From assembly GCA_039801905.1 (NCBI GenBank), contig JBDRVQ010000012.1, positions 1-47,231 of the forward strand: a stretch of DNA of 47,231 nt, written 5' to 3'. Made by a program: the position numbers and the translations under genes. Positions within the stretch are counted from its first letter, which is position 1. Each line of letters opens with the position of its first letter. A model generated the notes under the pieces. That model worked only from the letters and a program-made list of their open reading frames with translations, did not search any database and had not been told where the DNA came from. Source of the DNA: a candidate division WOR-3 bacterium. Its GTDB lineage: Bacteria > Hydrothermota > Tepidihabitantia > Tepidihabitantales > JBDRVQ01. Shown piece by piece: positions 8,914 through 17,265 of this stretch.

Positions 8914-9511
8914 AGGCGGTATCGCTTTGGGTAAGAAAGAATTGGCGCAAAAACTGGCAAAACGGATAGATGCGCGAGCGCTTACCTTTGACGAGGAAAA
9001 TCCTTTCCTTCCTTTATTTTACCAGGACCAAAGTTATGCCTTCCAAACTCAAATCTATTTTCTTTTGGCGCGCTACAAACACCAACTCCTTCTTAAGCAA
9101 CCAGAACTTTTTTACCCGAAGGTAGTTACCAATTACATCTTTGAAAAAGATTGGATTTATGCCCATCTTAATTTGAAAGGGCAGGAACTTTCCCTCTACG
9201 AAAAGATTTACGAAATTCTGAAAAAGGATGTGCTGAAGCCTGATTTGGTCATCTATCTCCAAGCGCAACCGGAAACGGTTCTGGAGCGCATCAAAAGAAA
9301 GGGGAGACCTTATGAGAGAGATTTACCAATCGAATATATCAATTCCTTACTGAATCAGTATGATGCCTTCTTTATGCACTGGGAGGAGTCTCCTTTGCTT
9401 ATTGTTCGTCTGGAAAAAGTTGACCTCTTAAATCGGCAAGAAGATTTTGATAGCCTCTTTCACCAGATATTAGAGACAAAAAGGGGGAGGAAATTTTTTT
9501 CTAAGGTATGA
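8882..9511 (+). CDS. deoxynucleoside kinase-like protein with altered P-loop
   Basis: The 209 residues align in outline with deoxyadenosine/deoxyguanosine-type kinases: a P-loop start (YIAIEGG), ENPFLPLFYQD, YAFQTQIYFLLARY, FEKDWIYA, PDLVIYLQAQPETVLERIKRKGRPYER and a closing Asp-rich helix. These enzymes salvage deoxynucleosides with ATP. The odd point is the Walker A segment, EGGIALGKKEL at 11-21, where the Ser/Thr that normally follows GK and coordinates magnesium is replaced by lysine (K19). Either activity is lost or changed, or metal binding is compensated elsewhere. It sits between folK and panB, overlapping folK by 32 bases and panB by four. A folK-dNK pairing is familiar in this group of bacteria. 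Confidence 0.8.
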   Translation: MERELNYIAIEGGIALGKKELAQKLAKRIDARALTFDEENPFLPLFYQDQSYAFQTQIYFLLARYKHQLLLKQPELFYPKVVTNYIFEKDWIYAHLNLKGQELSLYEKIYEILKKDVLKPDLVIYLQAQPETVLERIKRKGRPYERDLPIEYINSLLNQYDAFFMHWEESPLLIVRLEKVDLLNRQEDFDSLFHQILETKRGRKFFSKV

Positions 9512-10317
9512 AGATCACAACCAAGACCTTAATTAGGATGAAGGAGAGAAAAGAGCCTATTGTCGCCCTTACTGCTTATGATTATCCAACAGCAAAGATT
9601 TTAGATGAGGTGGGAGTGGAAGTTATCTTGGTGGGCGACTCTTGTGCTAATGTCTTTTATGGTTACGAGACAACTTTACCCATTGGGATGGAGGAGATGC
9701 TTTATCATACCAGGGCGGTAGTGAAAGGGGTGAAAAGGGCATTAGTGGTTGGTGATATGCCTTTTCTTTCCTTTCAGACTGGAATTGATGAGGCGGTGAA
9801 AAATGCCGGCCTGTTCCTAAAAGCAGGAGCGCAAGCGGTAAAGATTGAGGGTGGAGAGATTGTCTTTAAGACAATTGAGACCTTAGTTAAATACGGGATT
9901 CCGGTGATGGGGCATCTCGGTTTAACTCCGCAATGGGTTCATCAATTTGGTGGTTATAAATTGCAGGCAAAGGGAAAAGAGGAACAAGAGCGTTTAATAA
10001 AGGAGGCAAAAGAATTAGAAAATCTCGGTTGTTTTGCGATTGTCTTAGAGAAAATTCCTTTGGCGGTGGCGAAAAGGGTAACGGAAGCAGTTAAAATTCC
10101 AACTATCGGTATTGGTGCTGGTCCATATTGCGATGGTCAAATTTTAGTCTTACACGATTTATTAGGGATTTTTGATACACCCAAACTGAAATTTGTTAAG
10201 GTCTATGCGGATTTGCACAGGGTCATAAAAGAAGCGGTAAGGAATTATTTTGAAGATGTGAAAGAAAAAAAATTTCCCGGAGAGGAGCATAGTTTTCAGG
10301 AAGATGAGAGTTGTTAG
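9508..10317 (+). CDS. panB: 3-methyl-2-oxobutanoate hydroxymethyltransferase
   Basis: PanB makes ketopantoate from 2-ketoisovalerate and methylene-tetrahydrofolate, the first step of pantothenate and coenzyme A synthesis. The 269-residue barrel carries the metal-site segment VGDSCANVFYGYETTLPI, the GDMPF motif, VKIEGG, the GHLGLTPQ segment and the catalytic glutamate in VLEKIP. Length is normal. It overlaps the kinase-like gene by four bases and panC by 14, so panB and panC are translationally linked. The folate-dependent cofactor gives a loose link to folK in the same operon. Confidence 0.96.
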   Translation: MKITTKTLIRMKERKEPIVALTAYDYPTAKILDEVGVEVILVGDSCANVFYGYETTLPIGMEEMLYHTRAVVKGVKRALVVGDMPFLSFQTGIDEAVKNAGLFLKAGAQAVKIEGGEIVFKTIETLVKYGIPVMGHLGLTPQWVHQFGGYKLQAKGKEEQERLIKEAKELENLGCFAIVLEKIPLAVAKRVTEAVKIPTIGIGAGPYCDGQILVLHDLLGIFDTPKLKFVKVYADLHRVIKEAVRNYFEDVKEKKFPGEEHSFQEDESC

Positions 10318-11146
10318 GAAGATTAAGACGATGCAAGATCTTGCCCAAGAAGCCAAGAAAAAAGGGAAAATTATTGGCTTCGTGCCAACGATGGGTTATC
10401 TCCACGAAGGGCATCTCCGTTTGGTAAGAATTGCCCGAAAGAAAAGCGATTTGTGCGTTGTTAGTATTTTTGTCAACCCCTTACAATTTGGACCAAAAGA
10501 GGATTTCAAGGAATATCCGAGGGATATAAAGAGGGATAAGAAATTATTGGAAAAAGAAGGGGTTGATATCCTCTTTTATCCCGAAGAGAAAGAGATGTAT
10601 CCGGATGACTTCTCAACTTATGTAAAGGTTGAGGGACTAACTGAAGGCTTATGTGGCCGCTCGCGACCGGGTCATTTCCAAGGTGTCACTACAGTGGTCA
10701 CTAAACTTTTTAACAGCGTATTACCTCACTTTGCGGTTTTTGGAGAAAAGGACGCCCAACAGGCATTGGTGATAAAGAGAATGGTGAGGGATTTGAATAT
10801 GCCGATTAAAATAATTGTCGCCCCAACTGTCCGAGAAAAAAATGGATTGGCGATGAGTTCAAGGAATGTTTATCTCTCCCCAAAAGAAAGGGAAGAAGCG
10901 ACGGTTCTCTACCGATCTTTATTAAAAGCAAAGGAGATGATTGAAAGAGGGGAGAGGAATTCCAATGTGATTATTGGCAAAATGCGGGAGATGATTGAAG
11001 AAACAAGTGGTAAGATAGATTATATTGCGATTGTTGATACGAAGGATTTAAAGGAGATGGAGGTAATTAAAGGGGAGGTTTTAATCGCCCTGGCGGTTTA
11101 CTTTTCCAAAGCGAGGTTAATTGATAATATAAGGGTTAAAGTATAA
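10304..11146 (+). CDS. panC: pantoate-beta-alanine ligase
   Basis: PanC joins pantoate and beta-alanine using ATP to give pantothenate. The 280-residue protein has the nucleotidyltransferase HxGH signature (MGYLHEGHLRLV), the SIFVNPLQFGPKEDF segment, GRSRPGHFQGVTTVV, FGEKDAQQ, and MSSRNVYLS as the KMSKS equivalent. It overlaps panB by 14 bases and is the last gene of the operon that begins with tilS. No panD or panE is seen in the window. I see no convincing terminator after it. Confidence 0.96.
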   Translation: MRVVRKIKTMQDLAQEAKKKGKIIGFVPTMGYLHEGHLRLVRIARKKSDLCVVSIFVNPLQFGPKEDFKEYPRDIKRDKKLLEKEGVDILFYPEEKEMYPDDFSTYVKVEGLTEGLCGRSRPGHFQGVTTVVTKLFNSVLPHFAVFGEKDAQQALVIKRMVRDLNMPIKIIVAPTVREKNGLAMSSRNVYLSPKEREEATVLYRSLLKAKEMIERGERNSNVIIGKMREMIEETSGKIDYIAIVDTKDLKEMEVIKGEVLIALAVYFSKARLIDNIRVKV

Positions 11147-11550
11147 AATTTTATAGAAATCTTAATTGCGAGAGTAATTCGGGGAAAGGGAAATTCTTAA
11201 AAGCCGGGATGATGATTTGATTTATAGAATTTTTATGTTTAACAATCATCGGTCACCCCAACTCAACGGTTGATATCTATTCCATCCTACTGGTTTTGTT
11301 AATGCTTACTCAATTATCCAGATGAGTGATTACCTTCTCCTCTGGTGATACGGGTACATATTTTTTATCTTTGCCATTCGGATACTGGTCACACATTCCT
11401 CAGAGAGCCCTGATTTTGGTGATACTTTTGCGAAATTAATTATATCCTTTTCGTAAGAAGGTGCGATATATGTGTTACCGAAAAGATTATCTCCGGAAAT
11501 AAAAGAATTAGCCGGAGTTCATTTTAATGGATAGCCAGAGGGAAAATTTG
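11147..11550. other. intergenic region without a recognised gene
   Basis: About 400 bases separate the convergent ends of panC and the kinase-helicase gene. An inverted repeat CTCCGG (11491-11496) / CCGGAG (11512-11517) could be a weak terminator for the leftward gene. A minus-strand open stretch at about 11497-11335 (SGDNLFGNTYIAPSYEKD and onward) has a protein-like look but no start, no ribosome site and no family I know. It may be a remnant of a lost gene. Confidence 0.4.
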
Positions 11551-14145
11551 TCAAATGCCCAGCATCTCGGGAAGAAAGCGTGATACCTGTTGAATTTTTC
11601 CCCCGATCTTTTTGGGATAGGAGATGTAAAGCCTTTCGGTCGCCCTGGTGATTGCCACATAACAAAGCCTTCGCTCTTCAGCCAGACTTCTTTTATTTAG
11701 TGTTGTTCCCAGTAAAGGGAAAAGGCCTTCCACCATTCCTACCAGAAAGACGATGGGAAATTCTAAACCCTTAGCGGCATGGACGGTTAAGAGCCGAACC
11801 AAGTCCTTCCCCCAATCAACCAATGCCAGGTCCTCAAGGAGTTGAACCCGTTCTAAAAAGTCTTTCAATTCCTCCCTCTTAAATGCCTTTGCCTCATTTA
11901 CCAACTCCTTCACATTCTCAATCTTTCTTCTTCCCATCTCCTGCTTCTCCCAGGAAGAAAAGAGGGGGGATTGGAAAATGAGGGGGATGAGGATTTCTTC
12001 GGTTTTACTCTCTTCCGCCAATAACCGATTAACCAGAATGAAAAATTCTTTCACTCTCTTTTCGGAACCCTGAAAGAGGAAGCGATTCTCTTTGAGCATT
12101 AAACTCCCTTCGGGGATGCCGGCAAGCCAGGCAAGGACCGGAAGGAGAAGTTTTTTGTCTTGCTGGGTGATTCCATCCAAAAGTTGAATAATTTTTCTGA
12201 TCTCTTCCCGCTCGTAAAACTTTTCATCACCAATCACAGTGTAGGGGATATCCTCATTGATTAACCCTTCTTCGTAAATTCGCGATTGGTAGTTAACACG
12301 GTATAAGACTGCTATTTCGGAATAAGAACGTTTCTCCTTCTTCACAATCTCTGTTATCTTTTTTGTTAGAAATAACACCTCTTCCGCTTCGTTTTCCGCG
12401 GCGAATAGTTCTAAAACCCCGCCCTCTTTCAGAGAGAACATAGAACCTTTTTCCCTTTCGGTGCGAAGCAAATTTTCGCAGATCCGGCAGATCTTCTCCG
12501 GCAGCCGAAAATTGGTGAGGAGGTGATAGGTTTTTATCCCAGGGAAATCGGTTTGGGCTAAAATGATATTCTCCGGTCGGGCATTGCGCCATTCGTAGAT
12601 TGATTGGCTTTCATCTCCTGTCAAGAAAATATAGCCATGGACGGAGGAGAGGAGGGGTAAGAGTTTGTATTGAACTGGTGTCAAATCTTGTAATTCATCT
12701 ACCAGAATCCTCTGGAACTGGCGTGAATATTTTTCTCTAATCTCGGGAAATTTTGTGAGGAGAATATAGGTATAGTAGATGAGGTCGTCAAAGTCGATTA
12801 AATTATTACTCTTTAAGTGAGTCTGGTATTTTTTGTAAACCGCGGCCGTTAGTTTTTGGAATTCATTTTCTGCTTTCCGTTCTAATTCCTCCGGAGCAAT
12901 AGGAATTGACTTAAATTTTTCAATTTCCTTCTTTATGCGGTTAATCTGGTTCTTACCGAGACCGATAAATTTTAAGCGAAGGGATTCAGAAAAAGGGGGG
13001 ACTACGTTAAAATCTTGACCAAAATCTAAAAATTCCGCTTCCGCCTTCAGGAGGGAGAGGCAGAGATTGTGAAAGGTGCAAATATTGATATTTCTCACCT
13101 CTCTCTTCATTAGTTTTTCTAACCTTTCTTTTAAATCTTTTGCTGCCTTGTGGGTAAAGGTTAAGACCAAGATTGATTCGGGTTCAATCCCTTCCTCTTT
13201 TAGAAAGTAGTAAACTTTATAGGTTAAGACGGTTGTCTTGCCGGTTCCCGGGCCGCCAGTTACCAAAATCTTTTTTTCCTTAGAGTTTATTATTTCCCTT
13301 TGTTGGGGGGTGAGATTGATCTCAGATTCTCGGGGGAGGAGGACTAAGGGTTTTATCTCCAGACTTTTACGCAAAAGGAGTTGTGAAAATTCTTTTGCAG
13401 AGCTTGGCCGCTCTTCCCGGTTTTTGCTTAAAGACTTTATAATCGCCTTCTCTATCGTCTCCGGTAGGGAGGGGTTAAAAAATCTTGGCGGGAGGGGATT
13501 TTTTAGAAAAACCAAATTCCGAATCTCTTCCAGATTCTCTCCCAAAAAGGGAGGTCTTTTGGTTACCATTTCGTAAAAAACCGCACCAAGGGAATAAAGG
13601 TCGGATTCTGGATAAAACTCTCCCTTCCAGGCTTCCGGCGGCATATAGATTGGGGTGCCGGCAATGGAGGCGGAGAGGCTCCCTTTCTTTAGGAATTTAC
13701 CGAGTCCAAAATCAGTAATCTTCACTAATCCTTCTTTTGAAACTAAAATATTCTCAGGTTTTAAGTCCCGATGGATTATTCCTTTTTTATGGGCATAAGC
13801 CAAAGCGGAAAGACACTGCTCAATAATATCCAGCGAGCGGGTTAAATCCAATTCCTTTTTTTCCATCAACTCCCTTAAGGAATCCCCTTTCACGTATTCC
13901 GTAATTAAAACCAATTTGCCTTCTAAGTAATCAATATTATAAAAACGGACAATATTTTTATGCTCTAACTGACTTAAAAGTCTTGCTTCTTCTTTTAGGA
14001 TTTGAGTATCTTCTCTGCGCATTCGGGAGATTTTTAAGGCAAAACTCTCTTTTAAGATGGTATCGTAGGCTAAGTAGACATCACCAAATTGACCACCCCC
14101 GAGCCATTTAATAATTCGGTATTTTCCCAAATTCTGAGTAAGCAT
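11551..14145 (-). CDS. Ser/Thr protein kinase fused to UvrD-like SF1 helicase
   Basis: One 864-residue frame joins two enzymes. Residues about 1-260 form a Hanks-type kinase: glycine loop GGGQFGDV, lysine K38 in ALKIS, HRDLKPEN with catalytic D127, D145-F-G, and GTPIYMPPE. From about 278 an SF1A helicase follows: Q motif LTPQQREII, Walker A GGPGTGKTT (297-305), TFTHKAAKDL, motif II VDELQDLTPVQ, GDESQSIYEWR, motif V/VI regions LLTVHAAKGLEFPIVFL and CYVAITRATERLYISYP. The helicase part is about 590 residues, shorter than PcrA/UvrD (about 720), suggesting a reduced 2B subdomain. All catalytic residues look intact on both sides. No membrane segment is seen, so it should be cytoplasmic. The ATG at 14145 is chosen because a TTGACG/TAAAAT promoter ends five bases before it; the in-frame TTG at 14178 lies in the -35 box. 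The function of the fusion is unknown. Confidence 0.9.
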   Translation of the reverse strand: MLTQNLGKYRIIKWLGGGQFGDVYLAYDTILKESFALKISRMRREDTQILKEEARLLSQLEHKNIVRFYNIDYLEGKLVLITEYVKGDSLRELMEKKELDLTRSLDIIEQCLSALAYAHKKGIIHRDLKPENILVSKEGLVKITDFGLGKFLKKGSLSASIAGTPIYMPPEAWKGEFYPESDLYSLGAVFYEMVTKRPPFLGENLEEIRNLVFLKNPLPPRFFNPSLPETIEKAIIKSLSKNREERPSSAKEFSQLLLRKSLEIKPLVLLPRESEINLTPQQREIINSKEKKILVTGGPGTGKTTVLTYKVYYFLKEEGIEPESILVLTFTHKAAKDLKERLEKLMKREVRNINICTFHNLCLSLLKAEAEFLDFGQDFNVVPPFSESLRLKFIGLGKNQINRIKKEIEKFKSIPIAPEELERKAENEFQKLTAAVYKKYQTHLKSNNLIDFDDLIYYTYILLTKFPEIREKYSRQFQRILVDELQDLTPVQYKLLPLLSSVHGYIFLTGDESQSIYEWRNARPENIILAQTDFPGIKTYHLLTNFRLPEKICRICENLLRTEREKGSMFSLKEGGVLELFAAENEAEEVLFLTKKITEIVKKEKRSYSEIAVLYRVNYQSRIYEEGLINEDIPYTVIGDEKFYEREEIRKIIQLLDGITQQDKKLLLPVLAWLAGIPEGSLMLKENRFLFQGSEKRVKEFFILVNRLLAEESKTEEILIPLIFQSPLFSSWEKQEMGRRKIENVKELVNEAKAFKREELKDFLERVQLLEDLALVDWGKDLVRLLTVHAAKGLEFPIVFLVGMVEGLFPLLGTTLNKRSLAEERRLCYVAITRATERLYISYPKKIGGKIQQVSRFLPEMLGI

Positions 14146-14150
14146 ATCTA

Positions 14151-14178
14151 ATTTTAATAGAAGAACCTTTGCCGTCAA
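14151..14178 (-). promoter_or_regulatory. promoter of the kinase-helicase gene, leaderless
   Basis: On the minus strand TTGACG (14178-14173) and TAAAAT (14156-14151) are 16 bases apart. Five bases, TAGAT, separate the -10 box from ATG at 14145, so transcription should begin at or next to the start codon. No ribosome binding site is present. Confidence 0.65.
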
Positions 14179-14238
14179 ATAGAAAATAAAAGTAAAAATG
14201 AAATGGATAAAATTCTTTCGAGTTAATGCCGGATGAGA

Positions 14239-15636
14239 TTAATTAAATTCTAAAACCTTTATTTTAATTTTTCCCACTGCGTTTAAGACCTTTGCTTGCT
14301 CTTCAATTTCTCCCACCTTTAAGATGATATGGGTGGGATTGGCAGGAAATTCGCCGAAGGTCGGGTCACAAGCAACCCATCGGTCAAGATAGATCAAATT
14401 CCAGGCGTGGTAGTAGAAACTACCTTGGAAGTAGACAAGACCAACACAGATTTTTGCTGGGATACCAGCGGCCCGGCATAAGGCGGCAAAGAGGATGGAG
14501 TGCTCATTACAATCCCCTTCTTTACTCTTTAAGACATCAACTGCGGAAGGTAAGGAAGCGGTTGGTACTTTTCTCAGGTTTTCATAAACCCAAAAAAGGA
14601 TTTTTTTCGCCACCTCTTGGGCATCTTCCTTTTCCCCTTTTACCTCTTTTGCTTTATTGATAATATCTCTATCATCAGATTGGATATAAAGGGAAGGTTT
14701 TAGAAATTCCTTTTGTTGATTGATGGGTAAAGGAATAGGTTTTTCTTGAAGGTGCGGATATCTTATCTCTAAGATTAATGGGTCTTCAGAAATGACCTTT
14801 TGCTCAGCAAGATTTAGGTCAAAATCCGAAGGTTTAATACCCGTGATTTGGATTTTTAGATATTCCAAGCCCTGGGCTTTTGGAATTACGGTATCTGCCT
14901 TAATTGAGAAATAGGAGATGATGTCAATTGCCTCTTCTCCTTTTTCCTGAGATAGCGCTTCTTGGGGCGATTCCCTTATTGCCAACATCTGGGGTGGAGT
15001 CTCTTCTTTAATCTCCCGGCCAAGAGTGTCAATCCAATAGAAGGAAGTATTATTTGCCATTACCACTTTCGCTTTGGTGCAGAGATAAGTTGAATCACCG
15101 ATTTTCACTTCTTCCTTTCCTAAAACCGTTACCGTGGCTAAGAGGATTTTATTGAGAATAGGTTCAAAGATATGGAAATTATAATCTTTATTCGGTGTCA
15201 ATTTCTTCTGGTGAACAATCTTACCCAGAGCAAAGGAGGGATAAATTTTATCTTCTAAGGAAATTTTTGTGCGCCGCGGACCTTTTTCGGTAAAGACTTC
15301 TTGGTAAAGTTCATTTTCCCTCACTAAGGCGTTTATCCGCACTTTTTGTTTTGGGGCAATTAGGTCAAAACGCAAGCCTTGAATACTAAAATCCGGATTG
15401 GTGGTGCAGTCGGTGGTGGTCAAAAGTTCTTGGACGCTCCCCGCCATTGCCAAACGCATTTTGGCGCGGTTGTAGAACCGAAAGTTTTTCGGTCCGATTT
15501 GAAATTTTTGGAAGGAATAGCCCACCTTTTTTCCGTTGAGATAAAAACCAAGCCAGGTCTCATCTTCTCTTAGGGTTTGTCCCTTTTGGCAAAAGAAAAA
15601 GAGAAACCAAGTAGAGAAAAGAATTATTCTTTTCAT
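14239..15636 (-). CDS. secreted transglutaminase-fold protein
   Basis: The 465-residue protein starts with a hydrophobic export signal (MKRIILFSTWFLFFFC). C16 might be lipidated, but the residues before it (FFF) are not a standard lipobox. Residues about 20-330 are a beta-rich region I do not recognise. The C-terminal 120 residues are a transglutaminase-like core with an intact papain-type triad: C376 in GDCNEHS, H410 in YYHAWN and D424 in CDPTFG. Such domains act as cysteine proteases, amidases or cross-linkers outside the cytoplasm; the substrate cannot be deduced. It lies about 90 bases upstream of the kinase-helicase gene on the same strand, each with its own leaderless-type promoter. Confidence 0.85.
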   Translation of the reverse strand: MKRIILFSTWFLFFFCQKGQTLREDETWLGFYLNGKKVGYSFQKFQIGPKNFRFYNRAKMRLAMAGSVQELLTTTDCTTNPDFSIQGLRFDLIAPKQKVRINALVRENELYQEVFTEKGPRRTKISLEDKIYPSFALGKIVHQKKLTPNKDYNFHIFEPILNKILLATVTVLGKEEVKIGDSTYLCTKAKVVMANNTSFYWIDTLGREIKEETPPQMLAIRESPQEALSQEKGEEAIDIISYFSIKADTVIPKAQGLEYLKIQITGIKPSDFDLNLAEQKVISEDPLILEIRYPHLQEKPIPLPINQQKEFLKPSLYIQSDDRDIINKAKEVKGEKEDAQEVAKKILFWVYENLRKVPTASLPSAVDVLKSKEGDCNEHSILFAALCRAAGIPAKICVGLVYFQGSFYYHAWNLIYLDRWVACDPTFGEFPANPTHIILKVGEIEEQAKVLNAVGKIKIKVLEFN

Positions 15637-15641
15637 AATTG

Positions 15642-15670
15642 ATTATAAAAGAAGAAATTAAGAAAGTCAA
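15642..15670 (-). promoter_or_regulatory. promoter of the transglutaminase gene, leaderless
   Basis: TTGACT (15670-15665) and a perfect TATAAT (15647-15642) are 17 bases apart on the minus strand, and only five bases lie between TATAAT and the ATG at 15636. This is the clearest leaderless arrangement in the window. Confidence 0.75.
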
Positions 15671-15814
15671 ATGTTCATTTGGCTAAAATGAAGATATTAC
15701 GGAAATAGAGACGACACCGATTCCTCTCTCCTTTGCTACTGATAACTTTAATTATATGGTATCTAAGGGTTGAATTTGGCGCCCTTCAACTAGTGCTATT
15801 TCCCGATTGTTTAC

Positions 15815-16151
15815 AATTTTTTTTCTTTAAGATTGGCGTAGGGTGATGGAGAAAAGAAGGGAAAAGCGAAGAGGGAAAATAATTAGCCAAGGGAGAAGGA
15901 AAAGGGGGAGGGAAGGAAATGTGAGAGGAAAGATAGGAGAAAAGGGGGAAGGAATGGGGAAGGAGTTAGGGGAGAGATGGATGAAGAGGATAAGTGGAGG
16001 GATTAGGGGGAAATTGTCCATTTCTACCCCCAAGGAGGCCGTAGGGGGAACTGACCCCATCTTTTTCGTCCGAATGGCTTCAAGTCTTTGAAAATGAAGA
16101 GTTTAAAGCAATTTTCCCATTAATAAAAAGTTATCTCATCAGATAATTTTT
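15815..16151 (+). repeat. dispersed structured repeat, copy B
   Basis: The 5' end (T-run, then AGATTGGCGTAGGGTGATGG) matches the start of copy C closely. A purine-rich stretch at about 15845-16015 follows, partly periodic at 12 bp. The core at 16021-16151 has the CCCCC...GTAGGGGG hairpin, the ACTGACCCC segment, a CTTCAAG/TTTAAAG stem and the terminal TTATCT-CATC-AGATAA hairpin (16125-16151) identical to copies A and C. It abuts the decayed transposase, whose reading frame stops inside the terminal hairpin. Confidence 0.8.
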
Positions 16152-17090
16152 ATTATAAAATATGAGAACGATCCGCCTGAGGCGGATAAAATCTTCTTCA
16201 CTCTTTATCTTTATAAGATGAGGAATATAAAACTCATAGTCATCAGTTTGATGAGACCTCTCAACAAATGGATTATCTTCTGGATGTCCCTTGCGAATAA
16301 TTCTCCTCTCTACCCCTAATGGTCGCCAAAACCTCTCATTCGCCTTTTCATAAGCCCCGGGTTGAGAAGCATCAAATTCTAGCCACCATCTGACCAAATC
16401 ACTATCTTTTCTCTAAAACCAAAAAACCTCAACCACCAGAGTGCCATCTTCCCAAATACTTGACCACAAGACCAATCCCAAAAATAAGACCAAGCCAAAA
16501 ATCGGGTTTTAGAAACCACATCAATTAAAGTCCATTGGTAGTAAGGAATAAAAGTGGATGCCTTAAAATAAGAATAGACTTCTTTGGGAAGTGTCCTTTT
16601 ATCAAAGATTTTTTGGTATCCATCTCCATCTCTGCAAAGGGCAATATCTTATCCCATTAATATTTTATCCGCCTGGGGTAGATATTTCTCGTCGCACCCG
16701 CCTTTTAGAACGGATTAATCTCTCCCTTTTTAATATCTTCCCGATAGTACTTTCTGGGATTAAAAGTCCCTTTTTATTAAAGAGATAGTGACGCAATTTT
16801 CTTTTCCCAAAGCCGGTTTGTTTTCTCTCTTTTATGATGATAGAGACAATCTCCTTTTTTGTTGTTTTCGGGTGAGGTCTTTTGGGGATATGGGGTTTAT
16901 CGTTGAGGTCATTTCCTTTTTGTTTATTTAAGGTAAGGTAGATGGTATTTTTTGAGCATTGCATCTTTTGGGCAGTCTTTTCCACATTTCCTTTATTTCT
17001 TAATAGGTTTTCTAAAAGGACTTGTCGGGCGTATTGGGGGGAGGTCTGTTTTTTGAGGTAAAGATAAGATTGAGAGAGGACGATTGCCAT
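16150..17090 (-). pseudogene. decayed DDE (rve-type, IS481-like) transposase
   Basis: An ATG at 17090 with a strong AAGGAGGT site opens an intact frame of 141 residues. It contains a helix-turn-helix (NVEKTAQKMQCSKNTIYLTL) and a second DNA-binding region (GFGKRKLRHYLFNKKG, then STIGKILKRERLI). After a stop near 16665 the homology continues in shifted frames: EMDT with the first catalytic Asp (about 16630), YYQWTLIDVVSKTRFLAWSY (about 16535-16475), WSDGG with the second Asp, a stop, then in another frame WLEFDASQPGAYEKANERFW and NPFVERSHQ with the catalytic Glu. It ends at FYNKNY where repeat B begins, lacking the usual C-terminus. At least three frame disruptions make it inactive. Confidence 0.8.
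16171..16187. repeat. small palindrome ATCCGCC-TGA-GGCGGAT
   Basis: A perfect seven-base-pair hairpin with a TGA loop lies 19 bases after repeat B. The sequence ATCCGCCTGAGG recurs just beyond repeat C (complement of 30342-30353), and ATCCGCCTGG occurs at about 16668-16677. It may mark the outer edge of the repeat or be an independent short palindromic repeat. Confidence 0.6.
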
Positions 17091-17209
17091 AACTACTTAC
17101 CTCCTTAATTTGAGCGAATAGTCTTTTCTTTTTAACAGACATTTTAATTGCCTTTACATTTTGTGTCCATAATGCCTTTATTTTAGCCAAAATATTCTTC
17201 CGATTTAAG

Positions 17210-17235
17210 CCTGAACGGTCTATAGACCGTTCAGG
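17210..17235. promoter_or_regulatory. perfect 26-bp palindrome at the transposase promoter
   Basis: The half-site CCTGAACGGTCTA is followed at once by its exact complement. It begins three bases downstream of the TATAAT used for leftward transcription, so it covers the transcription start and would also form a strong hairpin at the 5' end of the transposase mRNA. It may be an operator, an RNA structure limiting transposase translation, or part of the element's end. Confidence 0.6.
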
Positions 17236-17238
17236 AAC

Positions 17239-17265
17239 ATTATAACCAAGTGAAGTCCTTGACAA
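17239..17265 (-). promoter_or_regulatory. possible transposase promoter
   Basis: On the minus strand TTGTCA (17265-17260) precedes TATAAT (17244-17239) with a short 15-base spacer. It would give a leader of about 140 bases before the transposase ATG and overlaps the divergent promoter of the YfhO-type gene. Confidence 0.4.

Noticed and set aside
11330-11500. Protein-like minus-strand stretch SGDNLFGNTYIAPSYEKD and onward
   Set aside because: No start codon context, no recognised family and a stop after about 55 codons. It is recorded only as possible gene debris.
12293-12592. Additional open frames opposite or out of frame within large genes, such as this one inside the kinase-helicase and several over ftsH, uvrB and the DUF4175-like gene
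   Set aside because: They are shadows of well-supported genes, lack ribosome sites or promoters, and encode no recognisable domains.
14146-14178. TTG start extending the kinase-helicase by 11 residues (the same situation at 30771 and 45990)
   Set aside because: At 14178 and 30771 the TTG is the first triplet of the -35 box of the promoter for that gene; at 45990 it is a single extra codon before ATG in a leaderless arrangement.
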